NCBI GenBank assembly: GCA_013420905.1
Contig: JAAXNY010000008.1
Coordinates: forward strand, 744,001 to 808,000
Source: Collybia mongolica
Taxonomy: Eukaryota > Basidiomycota > Agaricomycetes > Agaricales > Clitocybaceae
Direction: 5' to 3'
DNA length: 64,000 bases
Both the position numbers and the translations under genes were made by a program. Below are positions 22,979 through 33,874 of the stretch, one piece after another. The notes under the pieces are model-generated. The model was not told the DNA's origin and did not search any database. It was given only the letters and a program-made list of their open reading frames with translations. The stretch's first letter is position 1. Each line of letters starts with the position of its first letter.

Positions 22979-23051
22979 AAAAATTGCATTTTTGTACATT
23001 AAATAAGCAATGGTAACTATGATTAAGCAAGCAATTTGGACAGTCTGCATG

Positions 23052-23483
23052 TGTTACGGCTGTTTAGGCCTTATCCTTTAGATCAATCTGGTTTATTGTT
23101 CGTTCACTATTGACCGTTGACTCCGTAAGTCTAGCGTCCAATGACTCCCTCAACAGGGCTAAAGTCAGATCGTTGAATCAAAGATGCACTACTCCCTTCG
23201 TAAGGTAAGTAGGATTGAGTTCATGTCAAGAGATCAGAGTAGATGAATAAGGTGTATTCAGCTAGGTCAAGCTAAAGAACTAGCTAAGCTAAAATATCCC
23301 TATATATATGTAAAGGTCTGATAAGTGTGGTTTACACTATTCGTTATAGATAAAGGAGAATGAGTAAGCGTGAGAAAGGGAATGCATATATGGGTCTTGA
23401 GAGATAAAGGTCGATAAATGTCTGGTAATCAGTATTGTGTAAGCAAAAGAAGTGATGGGGCACGTAGTAAGGAATTTGTAACA
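23052..23483 (-). repeat. 3' LTR of the complete gypsy element
   Basis: 432 bp, TGTTACGG..GTAACA. It is 42 bp shorter than the 5' LTR, mainly in a repeat built on gaatgagtaagc. A polypurine tract (agagatagagagggggtac in minus orientation, 23484-23502) abuts it. Confidence 0.95.
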
Positions 23484-23516
23484 GTACCCCCTCTCTATCT
23501 CTAAAGCGTCCCAGCT

Positions 23517-24479
23517 TTAGTAATCAATTGGTTCCCCTGTCATGTTTGCGATGGCTTCCGGGTAATCGAAAGGATCGTCAATCCCATTGTCTACCTCTTC
23601 TCATTCATCTCCAATCCATCGCCAGTTCTGATAATACCCTACTGTTCTAGTTGTGGGTCTTTTGGGGCATTGTTCACGACAATGTCCTGGCGCTGGTTGA
23701 AAACATATTGGACAATACTGTTTTTCACAGTTTATTGATGAATGTCCAAAGTTGAGGCATCGAGAGCATAATACATTTTTATAGATGAGTGCTCGTTCTA
23801 TGTGGGTGAGGTTGATAGGTTTAGGTGCTTTCTTCTTTTTGATGACAGATTTGGTGGCTTTTCGACCTTTTAGATGTTTAAATATTTCTTTGTTCAGAAG
23901 CATGTCTGTTGGATCAGGAGTGGAATGTTGCAATGGTGAAGGAGATGGTTTGCAAAAAGGCAGAATTGGAAGGGGTTCGGGTTGATAAATAGGAGAATTT
24001 GGAGTCGAAGGTGTTGGTGTTCTGGGAGGGGATGTTTGTATTTCTTCATTGACTGTGTAGATTCTTTCAGTTGACTCTGTGGGTGTTGAAGGTGTGGATG
24101 TGGGTAATCGAATTCCATCTTGTAGTAATGGAATTAGGTCTTCCAAAATTCGAAATTCCAGTGTATCCACTAATTCTTCGGTGGTTTGGTCTAGAGCTCG
24201 ACTGATATCTGCAGTTTGATTATATAACATATCTCTGATTTCCAAGTATTTTTCGACTAATTTGATAAGTTGATCATGTGGTGGTTGGTTGAACGTCTGG
24301 ATCATTTGTTCGCGATGTTCTTCGTGCATGAACCATGATAAGAACTTTTGACAATGTATGATCTTTGTTGCCAGTTCAAGACGTTCTTGAGATGCGATAT
24401 TGACAATAGGGGTGTTGGGAGGGTTGGTGAGAGGAGTGGTGGTGGCGATGTAGAAGTTGTTAACAGTAGGGGAAGACAT
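23517..24479 (-). CDS. Gypsy ORF3: zinc-knuckle protein downstream of pol
   Basis: A separate ORF starts at 24479, 50 nt after the pol stop. It has a helical, gag-like N-terminal half (QERLELATKIIHCQKFLSWF), a Pro/Thr/Ser-rich linker, a basic patch and two C-terminal zinc knuckles: CSRCLNFGHSSINC (CX2CX4HX4C) and CPICFQPAPGHCREQC (CX2CX6HX4C). The open frame stops at a TGA at 23601-23603; beyond it the frame runs on to a TAA at 23517-23519, so the original product had about 320 residues. It occupies the place where some gypsy elements have env, but has no signal peptide or membrane segment. Nucleic-acid binding is likely; the role is unknown. An in-frame start further upstream (24632) overlaps the chromodomain and is probably not used. 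Confidence 0.75.
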
Positions 24480-24529
24480 GTTTTTTAGAGGTTTGGAATT
24501 TGTTGAGAGCGATGATAGACAATAGTTTG

Positions 24530-27500
24530 TTAGAGGCAATGTAGCTTCTGATAGGATTGGAGTATCGTTTGGGCTCTTTTTAAATGATTTTTGGGTTCCC
24601 ACGTGTTGTGTGCGGATGAGTAATCTTTCCATTTCACAAGGTATTGGAAGCCTCGGCCTTGTTGTCGGTGATTAATAATCCCTTCTACTTCGTATTCTTC
24701 TTCTTGATTTACAAGATCCGGTGGGGGTTCTAGGAAGTTGGGTCCATGGGTATCAGTTTCTTTATATGGTGCCAGAAGAGATGCATGAAACACAGGGTGA
24801 ATTTTCCATTGTGGTGGAAGTTTCAATTTATACGTTACTGGTCCGAGGACTTCTTGGATTTCAAAGGGTCCTTCTCATTTTGGTGCTAATTTTCTTGAAG
24901 GATAGGGGATTCAAAGGTTAGTTCCTTCTAACCAAACATGTTCTCCTTGTTTGAATGGAGTGAAACCTCATGTTGTCCTTTCTGCTACTTTTCTTCTTGC
25001 TAAATTGTGTGCTGCCATAGCTTCTTCTTGTGCTTTATTGAGTTCAATCATTCGTTGTTCTACACTCGGAACATTTGTCTTTTGGAATGCCGATGGAATT
25101 GCTTGTGGTTCATATCCCATCATTAAGAAGAAGGGGGATCTTTTTGTTGTAGAATGGTTTCTTTGATTGTGCACAAATTCTGCGATTGGATTAAGATCTT
25201 TCCATATTGCTGGGTTGTTCTGGCAGAACATGTGGAAATAAATTTCAAGTTCTTGATTTAATCGTTCCGTTTCTCCATCTGTTTGTGGGTGATATGCCGT
25301 GCTCATTACAAGTTTGATTCCAAGGAGCTTTCCTAGTTCTTTAAAGACTTTTGCCGCGAATTGAGGGCCTCGATCTGATAGAAAGGTATCGGGTAATCCG
25401 AATCTTTTGTAGACATGTTCTAGGTAAAGATTTGCTGTTCCTAGAGCATCAATTGTTTTGGTACAAGGGATAGAAATTACCCCCTTCGTAAGGCCATGGT
25501 CTACCACAACCATGAGGCTGTCTTTTCCATTGTTTTCTGGAAGATCTGTGACGAAATTGGCTGTGACAAATGAGAAAGGACGTGGTTCCCCATTTGTTGC
25601 AATTGGTATTAATCCTGGTCTTGTTGGGTGTGTGTTTACTTTCATTTGTTGACATATGGTGCAACTGTCAACGTAATTTTTGATAAACACTCCCATTCCT
25701 GGCCACCAATATTCTTGACTGATCAATTCTTGTGTTTTATATTGACCTGGGTGTCCTCCTGGTTTCATGTCATGATATATTTGCACTATTTCTTTTTGTA
25801 ATTTTGCGTCTGGTCCCACGTAACATCTGTTCTTAAAAAACAGAAGTCCATCTTTGAATTTCCAATCAGATAGGTTTGATTTGATTGGTGGTGTCCCTGT
25901 TTCCTTCAATGCTTCGATTGATTTTGCAAATAAATCATCTTCTTCAACTGATTTCTTCAGATCCTCTTGTAAACCTATATCGATCATTTTGATAAAAATG
26001 GTGTCTGGTAAAAGAATCCGATCTTCATTGTCTGTATCTTCCATGTTGACATAATCTGATCTTCTTGATAAAGCATCAGATTGTATCATTTGTGTTCCAG
26101 GCGTGTGTACGAGTTTGAGATTGAATTGTGATAGGAACAGACTCCATCCTGCTTGTTGTTGGTTTAATTTTTGTGCTGTTCGGAAGTATGTTAAATTTTT
26201 GTGATCTGACAGAATTACTGTCGGAAATTGTGATCCTTCAAGATAGTGTCTCCATGTCTTTAAGGCTCGGATGATCCCTAATAATTCTCTGTCGTAGATT
26301 TCGTAATTCCTTTTGGTTTCTGTGAATGAATGTGAAATATATCCACATGGGTGCCATTCTCCGTTATTATTTTCTTGTCATAGTACTGCGCCCGTAGCCC
26401 ATTTTGAAGCATCTGATTCGATGTGAAATGGTTTGGTTTTATCTGGCATCATGAGGACAGGTGATTTTAGGAATTTCTGTTTCAATCTGTTGAATGCTTC
26501 CTGACATTCTTGAGTCCATTTCCATTCGATGTCTTTTCTTGTCAGATTTGTTAATGGTCTGCTAAGTTCAGCATAGTGTCCAATGAATTTTTGGTAAAAG
26601 TTTGCAAATCCTAGGAATGATCGGACTTGTTTCACTGTTGTTGGTGCTGGCCAATCTGCGATTCCTGCTAATTTCATTGGTTCCATACCTATTTCGTTTT
26701 CTCTGATAACCAATCCAAGGTATTCAAGTTCTGTAGCTTCGAATACGCATTTGTCCAGATTCAGGTATAAATCGTTCTCCTTCAATTTATCCAGGACTTT
26801 CATGGTTTTTCTTCATAAATTGTCAATATTGTCAGAGGAAATCAGGATGTCATCCATGTAGATCAGGATCCATCCTTTGTCGATTTCTACTGCATAGATG
26901 TCATTCATCATGTTCTGGAATGTCGCTGGTGAATTGCATAAGCTGAAAAACATAACAAGGGGTTCGAACAATCCCCTGTTAGTTTTGAATGCTGCTTTCC
27001 ATTCATCGCCTTCTTTGATCCGGACATTGTTGTACCCCCATTGTAAGTCTAATTTCCTGAAATATTTGGCCCCTTTCAGTTTGTCAAGAAGTTCCCCTAC
27101 AAGTGGTAAAGGGTATGCGTTCTTTATTGTTCCTTCATTTAATCTTCTGTAATCTTGAGTTGGCCAAAGTTTCGCTGAGTCTTTCTTTGATACAAAGAAA
27201 AAGGGTGATGCTTGTGGAGATTTTGATGGTCGGATATATCCTTTTTGTAGATTTTTGTCAATGGATTCATCCAATTTTCCTTGTTCTGCTGGACTAATAG
27301 GGTAGATCTTACAGTCTTTCGGAATAAAGTCTGGTTTTAGATCTATTGCATGATCCCATGATTGTCGTGTTGGCATTCTTTCCGAATTTGTTTTGTCAAA
27401 TAATGACACGTATTTCTGGTAAAATTCTGGTAGTGTCTTCTTCGGCTTTTGATCTTCAATTTCTGCCTTGTGTTCCAGTTCTTGTGATATCGATGTTTTT

Positions 27501-28219
27501 GCATTTATCCAAACAGATTCTTCTTCATTGTCTTCCGGATGGATGTATGTCCTGAGTAAATTGACTTTGTGTTCATCATCTTCTTCGTTGATTCCTAAAA
27601 GAATTGGTTGCCAATCTTCAAGGGGTTGATTCCTTGGGATTTCTTCTGGATGTTCTTCCTGTATTTCTGTTACCGTTGCTTTGGGGTATTGCCGTATTTG
27701 TTTCATCTGTTGGATTTCTAAATTCCTTTGGATTGCTTCCGATAGAACTCCTTTCTTGATGCTTGGTCCGAAGTCAAGTGTTCCTTTCTCCCAATTGTTC
27801 TTGGGGTTGTGCCGTTTTAACCATGGTAGTCCAAGGATGATGTTTTCTTTTCCAAGTCCGCTAACTAATAATTGGATTCTGATTTCTTCATCTCCAATTC
27901 GAATTTTGGTCCATACACAGTCTGTGATGTTCCCTGATTTGTTCTTTGTCCCATCTACATTTCTGACCAAAATTGACTTTCTCAATGGAGTTGTCTTTAT
28001 CTTGTTTTCTTCAACGAATGTCTTGTTGATAAAGATTCCTCCAGCTCCGCAATCAATGAGTCCAATTGCTGGGGTTTCAACGTTTTTCTGTTCTTCAATC
28101 ACCATAATTGGAATAGATAATGATTGTCGATTCATCTCTCCTAAAATTACAGGTGACAATGTAACAGAATAGGTCTCAGCAGGTACTGACGTTGATTCAG
28201 TCCGCCTCTTTAAAAACCC
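24530..28219 (-). pseudogene. Gypsy pol polyprotein
   Basis: It lies in the -1 frame relative to gag. Domains in order: protease with LIDCGAGG (Cys where Ser/Thr is usual), reverse transcriptase with IYMDDILIS, RNase H with ESDASKWATGAV and ILSDHKNLTYF, integrase with an HHCC zinc finger (HDMKPGGHPG to CTIC) and core, and chromodomain ([22 protein letters not shown]). Five in-frame TGA codons occur at 26813-26815, 26378-26380, 24968-24970, 24911-24913 and 24875-24877. The first catalytic Asp of the integrase is Asn (TANFVTDLP; codon at 25556-25558). Second Asp (LSDRGPQF) and Glu (DGETERLN) remain. Confidence 0.93.
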
Positions 28220-29379
28220 TCATCTTCCATATTCTTTAAGGCAATCTCTTTCTCTTCTTCATCTAATTCTGCCATGAGAGATCGGATTTTCATATAGGCA
28301 TTTTTGCCTTTCATCAGTAATTTTGGTTCTTCTTTTCATGGAGTTTGAGGAATTGAACCTCCTGCTTTATGATCAGATGCTCGATGTCCAAACTTATGGC
28401 ATTTGAAGCATAGTCCTCGTTTCATATGTTTGTCTCTTTCTTGAATGGTCAATTGATCTATGTCCATTGCATTTGGATCTTTGTTTGGGATATATTTGGG
28501 GTTGTTTCATTGGAAATTATATTTTTTTCCATTGTTTCCTCCTGTTGGCTTTCCTGTGTTTCCTTTGATTCGTGCTACGATCGATTTTGCACGTCTGTAC
28601 TGGGTGTTGAATAGGGATGCTTTCTGGTACCAACCCTTAATGGTGGTAGGTGGGTTATCCATTGTCAAAATTTTCTGCATCAAGGAAGGGGGTATTCCTT
28701 CCATGAAGTACTCAATAAGTGCTTCATTTTTGGTGATCTGACTTTCTGATGCGGCTGATTTGAATTCTGCAATGTAGTTGTCTGCTGTCATGTTTCCTTG
28801 CATGCGCAGCATTTTCAGGGTTTGTCTGGTGTCTCCTGCTTTGTCTGGTGTGGAGAACGCTTCTTCAACTGTTGCTATGAATTCTGTAAAGGTTCCTGGG
28901 TTGTCACTGTTCTCTCCATACCAGGATTTCTTCCATGGTCCTGCTGTTCCTCCTTTCATGTATGAAAGCATGTAAAGGATCTTTTTCCATTCTGTGTCAT
29001 AGATTCTATCATTTGCTTGCAAGTACATCTTGCAGTCAAGGACGAAGTCCTTTGTCATCCTTTGGTTTCCATCAAAAATGTTTGGTGAACTGAGTTTGAT
29101 CTCAGTGGGTTTTCGTTTGTCTGCCATTTCTACGTCGGAGTCGGGTGGTATCGGGGAATCTGGTGATTTGGGTTTCGGTGGTTTCTCTGGTTCCTTTCCT
29201 TTGGAACTTTCTGCCTTTGGTTTCGGCGTCGTGGGTGTTTCTATTGTTTGTGTGACTACTGAGAGTCTTGGTTGTTCTTCTGCATCTTGAAAGTCTTTGT
29301 TGCTGAAGGCGCTTTGCCTACTGCTGCTTCTACTGCTTTCACTGCTGCTCGCAGGCTTCAATCCGTATCGTGGTGCCAT
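28210..29379 (-). pseudogene. Gypsy gag
   Basis: Starts MAPRYGLKPASSSESS. It contains the capsid-like retrotrans_gag region (MTKDFVLDCKMYLQAND, GTFTEFIATVEEAFSTPD) and a zinc knuckle [14 protein letters not shown] whose last ligand is His instead of Cys. Two in-frame TGA codons (28507-28509 and 28336-28338) interrupt it. The natural end is a TAA at 28210-28212, directly after a slippery heptamer. The capsid packages the RNA during retrotransposition. Confidence 0.88.
28213..28219 (-). promoter_or_regulatory. Probable -1 ribosomal frameshift site at gag/pol junction
   Basis: In the gag frame the minus strand reads G GGT TTT TAA: a canonical X XXY YYZ heptamer (GGGTTTT) immediately followed by the gag stop. 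Slipping one base back continues as TTA AAG in the pol frame, which is open from there on. A downstream pseudoknot was not verified. Confidence 0.65.
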
Positions 29380-29426
29380 TGCGTCTGAACCTTAATAGGT
29401 TGATGGTTCTGATCAGCTTGACCTTT

Positions 29427-29900
29427 TGTTACAGCTGTTTAGGCCTTATCCTTTAGATCAATCTGGTTTATTGTTCATTCACTATAGACAATTGACTCCA
29501 TAAGTCTAACGTCCAATGACTCCCTCAACAGGGCTAAAGTCAGATCATTGAATCAAAGATGCACTACTCCCTTCGTAAGGTAAGTAGGATTGAGTTCGCA
29601 TCAAGAGATCAGAGTAGATGAATAAGGTGTATTCAGCTAGGTCAAGCTAAAGAACTAGCTAAGCTAAAATATCCCTATATATATGTAAAGGTCTGATAAG
29701 CATGGTTTACGCTATTTGTTATAGATAAAGGAGAATGAGTAAGCTTTAGTGAGAATGAGTAAGCATAATACAAAAGATGAGTAAGTGTGAGAAAGGGAAT
29801 GCATATATGGGTCTTGAGAGATAAAGGTCGATAAATGTCTGGTAATCAGTATTGTGTAAGAAAAAGAAGTGATGGGGCACGTAGTAAGGAATTTGTAACA
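29427..29900 (-). repeat. 5' LTR of the complete gypsy element
   Basis: 474 bp, TGTTACAG..GTAACA, nearly colinear with the 3' LTR but with an additional ~42 bp of a degenerate gaatgagtaagc repeat around 29731-29785. Numerous point differences from the 3' LTR show the insertion is not recent. Confidence 0.95.
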
Positions 29901-29905
29901 GCATG

Positions 29906-29989
29906 GACTTCATGAGGAGTTGTTCCAAGCTGGGTCTGAGCATCCAACTAACAGTATGGATTTATGGACTTAGCTTTGACTTGGCTCAG
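29906..29989 (+). repeat. Long inverted repeat, arm A (right part)
   Basis: Continues the homology to arm B after the gypsy insertion, from gacttcatgagg to ttggctcag, then diverges. It matches 58121-58204 in reverse. Confidence 0.85.
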
Positions 29990-31197
29990 GAGGTCTTTAC
30001 ACTAAGCCACATAACCTGTGTGGACTCTGTGCAGACACACAGACTCCACACAGACTCATTTGGCAGGACCCTCAGCCAGATGACAATCTATATCTGCACC
30101 GAGTCTGCATTAATCTGCATAATTTTACATGGACATGTGGACAAGCATGGATGGACAGCTTGTAGAGTCCATGCAGCCAGTCTTCAGACACTTACTAAGA
30201 CTATTACTAATCAAATTATATACTATTTTGTATTAATAACATAATATAACGGGGGTGAAAAACTTGCACTCAACTAGGTTTGAATGTGTGGAGGCACAAA
30301 CATTACATAATATTTTTGGTGTTCATAACTGTTGGGTAAGGCAGGCATTCCTAGCTACAAGGTGCACTGGCCTCAAGTCTACAAATATTGGTCACATTAC
30401 CATTGCCATGTCTTTGTTGATTCTCTTCAACCACATCAACAATGCCCACCAAAATGCCAACACAAATACCAACACACCCACAACACCAATGCCAATGCAC
30501 CCAATACACCCAATGCATCCAATGCATCCAACGCACCCAATGCCAACCAACACCAACCGGCACCAGCACATGGAACCATGTGGGACAAAGGGTAAAAACA
30601 GACATGGAATGAGGGGATGGCAAGGAAAGGGCACCCTGAGGGGCAGAGGGAGGTAAGTCCCACAGTGCCACTCATCTATGCACTCACCATGCAGTGCATC
30701 CCCCCCCCCACTTCAGGTACCCAAGACAAGGATACGGCTGCTAATGCCCAGGGTGCCCCAGTGCACCTAACTGCAAATGCAGGGTGGGCCTGAGGAAGAC
30801 GGCAACAACACAGCAGCAGCAACAGTGCTGACAAGGCCTGTGGCAACAATGGCAACAGCTTCAGCAGCAGCAGTACCAACAATGGTGCAATGACCACCAC
30901 CACCACTACAAGGACAATGACAACAACTACAGGGGATGACCGCAACAACAGGGACAACAGCAAGAAAGGCAGCCAGTGCTACTGCTGCTGAAACCCTGGC
31001 CACTGACAACATTGTGGGGACCAACAGGGGTGGCAGGGCCCCCGCCCATCTTAAATTATGTATTTAGTATCAATGTATGGTATCTACTATAATATATAGT
31101 ATTTCCTTCCAATGTATGTAGAATGATAAGTAAGTAAAATATAGTAAGTACACTCTTATAAGTAAGTAATTTACATGATAAAAGTCTGTGAGTCTGC
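29990..31197. other. Low-complexity, transposon-like region
   Basis: No confident gene. A 9-bp imperfect tandem repeat (ccaatgca[t/c]) lies at about 30485-30545 and a CAG/CAA-rich stretch at about 30790-30980. Short gactccacacagactc-type words recur at both ends (30030 and 31190). It probably belongs to one element together with the following ORF. Confidence 0.35.
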
Positions 31198-31641
31198 ATG
31201 GACTCTGCACAGAGTCCATGTGGAGTCCATGTAATTATATTATATTCTCTACATTCTACACTCCAGGACCATGCTTTTATTTGGAAAGAAGTAAGGGAAA
31301 TTGATGCAAGTCAGCTAGAATGTAAAAGGCAAACAGAACTGATTGACTATGCCCAAAAGAAAGTTGAACTGAAGCAGCAGAAGGACATGAAGAAGGCTCA
31401 GAAGGAATATAGAAAGCAGTCCAGACTGCTCCAAGTGGAATTGACATTTGATAAAGACTCTATTGATGGCTTGAAGGGAGCCAAACTTCTTGATCAGTTT
31501 GCTGCATATGGCTTAGCAGGTGCACCACTTCCCAAAGACAAAGAGGATTATCAGTATGCAGCTGGGAAGAGAGCAGTTCTTAAAGCAGCTATAGATGCTT
31601 ACAATGAGGGCACATGGCAACCAAACACAGATCCTAGGTAG
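31198..31641 (+). CDS. Coiled-coil/SAP-like ORF, probably transposon-derived
   Basis: The credible part is from about 31260: a charged helix (KKVELKQQKDMKKAQKEYRK), then LKGAKLLDQFAAYGLAGAPL and a helix ending in AIDAYNEGTWQ. Such a lysine-rich helix followed by a SAP-like helix-turn-helix is common in agaricomycete transposon-associated proteins. The stop at 31639 looks natural. The start at 31198 is uncertain because the first residues look non-coding. The function is unknown; DNA binding is a guess. Confidence 0.4.
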   Translation: MDSAQSPCGVHVIILYSLHSTLQDHAFIWKEVREIDASQLECKRQTELIDYAQKKVELKQQKDMKKAQKEYRKQSRLLQVELTFDKDSIDGLKGAKLLDQFAAYGLAGAPLPKDKEDYQYAAGKRAVLKAAIDAYNEGTWQPNTDPR

Positions 31642-32659
31642 TAGTGAGGCAGGTTTAGGAGATAGGCTAGGAACATGATAAGATGAAAGTGACAGAATTG
31701 AATGTAGGTAAATGGCACTTGTATTCATTGTATTCATAGTGGATCCCATTGTAAAAGGTTCCAAATATATCAACTATCATGTTAAATACTTCCTCAATGG
31801 TTGCAGTAGGAGGATGGAGGCATGGGATGCTCAAAACTCTGTGGGTCACCAGATTTGCCCGAAATATTAATGAATCTAATTTCATTAGTAATATTATTGG
31901 TTGGTTGAATTTTATCAGTACGCAAAATTACTAAGCATTGCCCACCCCCACTTGTAGTGAAGGCCCATCTTAAAACCCACTACTAAAGTAGTGGGAATTA
32001 GTTTCCATTCCCCAGTTTCGATCTCGGACATGCCGTGCTTGCAATGGCCCACGCTAGGCCATCAGCACTTGGCTCTCAAGTACTCTCTCGACGCAGGCCC
32101 AGACTCCCCCAAAGTACATTAAACTAAAATCACATTTAAAAATGTATATTTGCAGCTCGAAATTAACGATACAGTATATCAAATACGGCTGCCCAACTAT
32201 CATTGATCATAGAAGCTTGTTGTGAGCGTGCTCTAATAGATTCGCATGGCACGCTGACAGACTATCCTATCCATGCGTGACGCAACTCTACACTGCTTTA
32301 CAGGCCCCTAACTGCGCGTTCTTCCAGCCAACCCAACAACAGTTGATTTCGTCACGGAGCTTTACATTCCAAAAACCAAATCGAAAGCAATTATGGTGAT
32401 CAGAAGGTGATGGGGAAAGACGCAAGTTTGGAGCCAATTCATAACCTCCCAACAGAAATACTGGATCACATATGATAAGGCAAAGCAGGATGCTATGGTC
32501 ACTGTCATTTGGAATAAAAGGCTATTTGTTTCATACATTAAGTCGAGTGGAACGAGTCAAAGAACCAGGAGGTGCTCTCATCTCCATTCTGTCAAAGGTG
32601 GTATGACTGATGGACATCTGTGGGTACCGTCTGGACCGTTCCAAACAAACAATCACATC

Positions 32660-33857
32660 CTATACATTAAAACAGCTGGGTGTTTTGACCCTAGCTTTGC
32701 TGACCTAATATTCGCTTTGCTGACTAAAAATATGACTAATCAAAAAAAGATGACAAATATTGAACGGATGCCTGAAACAGAAGCAGGCGGCATTTGCCAT
32801 CAGACACATCATTTAGTCATGTGACCAAAAAGCGTCCAGCAGCAAATTTGTAAAATGTGTGCCCTCAGGCTTCTAACTACTAGCTCATGTGTCCATTTGT
32901 TGCTGGGATCTGGAAGTGGTGTCATTCTTCTTTCTCCCCTCTCATAAAATATTCTGGAAAGGTCAAATCAATTGAATAAAATTCCATGGCCATAGCCTGT
33001 TGATAACAAAATACTTATCAAAGCATGCATTTTTGAGGCTCAATTGAGGTATACAGGGAAATATATAAGATTGTATGCAATCTAGAGAGTGCCTTGATTG
33101 TAGGCAGGAACATATCACATGTATTTGTTGTGAGACTAATTACCATCTCATTTACAAAACCAAAAGCCCTAATAATGAGTCATCATCTATTCTTGCCACA
33201 GTAAAAATAAGAATGAAGCAGATGAATCTCTTCTGAAATACCAATGTAATTTGTTGTAAATTTCAATTTTACAGTTGTTCCTTAGAGTGGTATGAGGCCC
33301 CTGGAAGCTCCCCTATATGTTTGGAAAAGTTTTTTGCCAGAATGGGACTCAAATCCACTATATGGGCCAGGGCTTATGTCATTAAACATAAAGCATATGG
33401 AAAAAAAAACATGACAATTCTTGCCATACTAGGACCAAGTTTTTTTTAGTGCTTCCTGAGGATTGTGAATCTGGGCTCTGGCTCTTCTCAAACTGAAACA
33501 GATCAAATGAACCAGTGACCCATTACTTGAAAGAAATCCTCAAGGAAGGTCTGAAATCTGCTATATTTAGGCCAAGGATTTTGCCAGAATCACTCAGATC
33601 CACTATTTTGGGCTGGGAAAACCATCATTTTGGGAGTCTCAAATCTGCAAAAAAATTCCAAACATATAGGGGAGCTTCTGGGAGCCTGTGGTATGGGGGA
33701 AAAAAATCAACGCCATTTGTGGCCAACTGCAATCCACACTCCAGTGACCATATATCTGGAACTCCCTTTATATATTTGTATAAATATAATTTTGCCCTCA
33801 GAATGGACAAGCCACCCCCCCATGCCGAAGGCATGGGTAGTAATAAGCTTGTTTAAA
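32660..33857. mobile_element. Unclassified 1.2 kb insertion in unit C
   Basis: The unit B sequence caatcacattcgaacgag is split in unit C between aatcacatc (to about 32660) and acgaaaggtgatg (from about 33857). The insert has no convincing ORF. It carries an internal inverted repeat (gaagctcccctatatgtttgg near 33305 and its complement near 33655) and, beside it, a box B-like ggatttgagtccc on the minus strand (near 33350). Ends are only weakly complementary. Confidence 0.4.
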
Positions 33858-33874
33858 CGAAAGGTGATGTGGTT

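Larger units (their letters stand above)
20565..23051 (+). repeat. Long inverted repeat, arm A (left part)
   Basis: About 2.5 kb whose reverse complement recurs at 58121-60742. Homology continues at 29906-29989, on the other side of the complete gypsy element that was inserted at 23047-23051. The arm is AT-rich and non-coding; its first kilobase is a tandem repeat and its end holds a tRNA-like segment. The nature of the parent element is unknown. Confidence 0.85.
23052..29900 (-). mobile_element. Complete chromodomain Ty3/gypsy retrotransposon
   Basis: 6849 bp with two LTRs (23052-23483 and 29427-29900) and a 5-bp target duplication GCATG (23047-23051 and 29901-29905). Order on the minus strand: gag, pol (protease, RT, RNase H, integrase, chromodomain), a third ORF, polypurine tract. 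The uninterrupted target survives in arm B of the long inverted repeat at 58205-58209. Coding is interrupted by eight TGA codons and a changed integrase catalytic residue, so this copy is inactive. Confidence 0.97.

Noticed and set aside
23601..24632. Start of gypsy ORF3 at 24632
   Set aside because: The first 150 nt overlap the chromodomain codons in another frame; the Met at 24479 lies after the pol stop.
30351..31024. Minus-strand hydrophobic ORFs around 30350-31020
   Set aside because: Their Val/Leu/Trp/Cys-rich composition comes from translating low-complexity repeats; no start context or introns support them.
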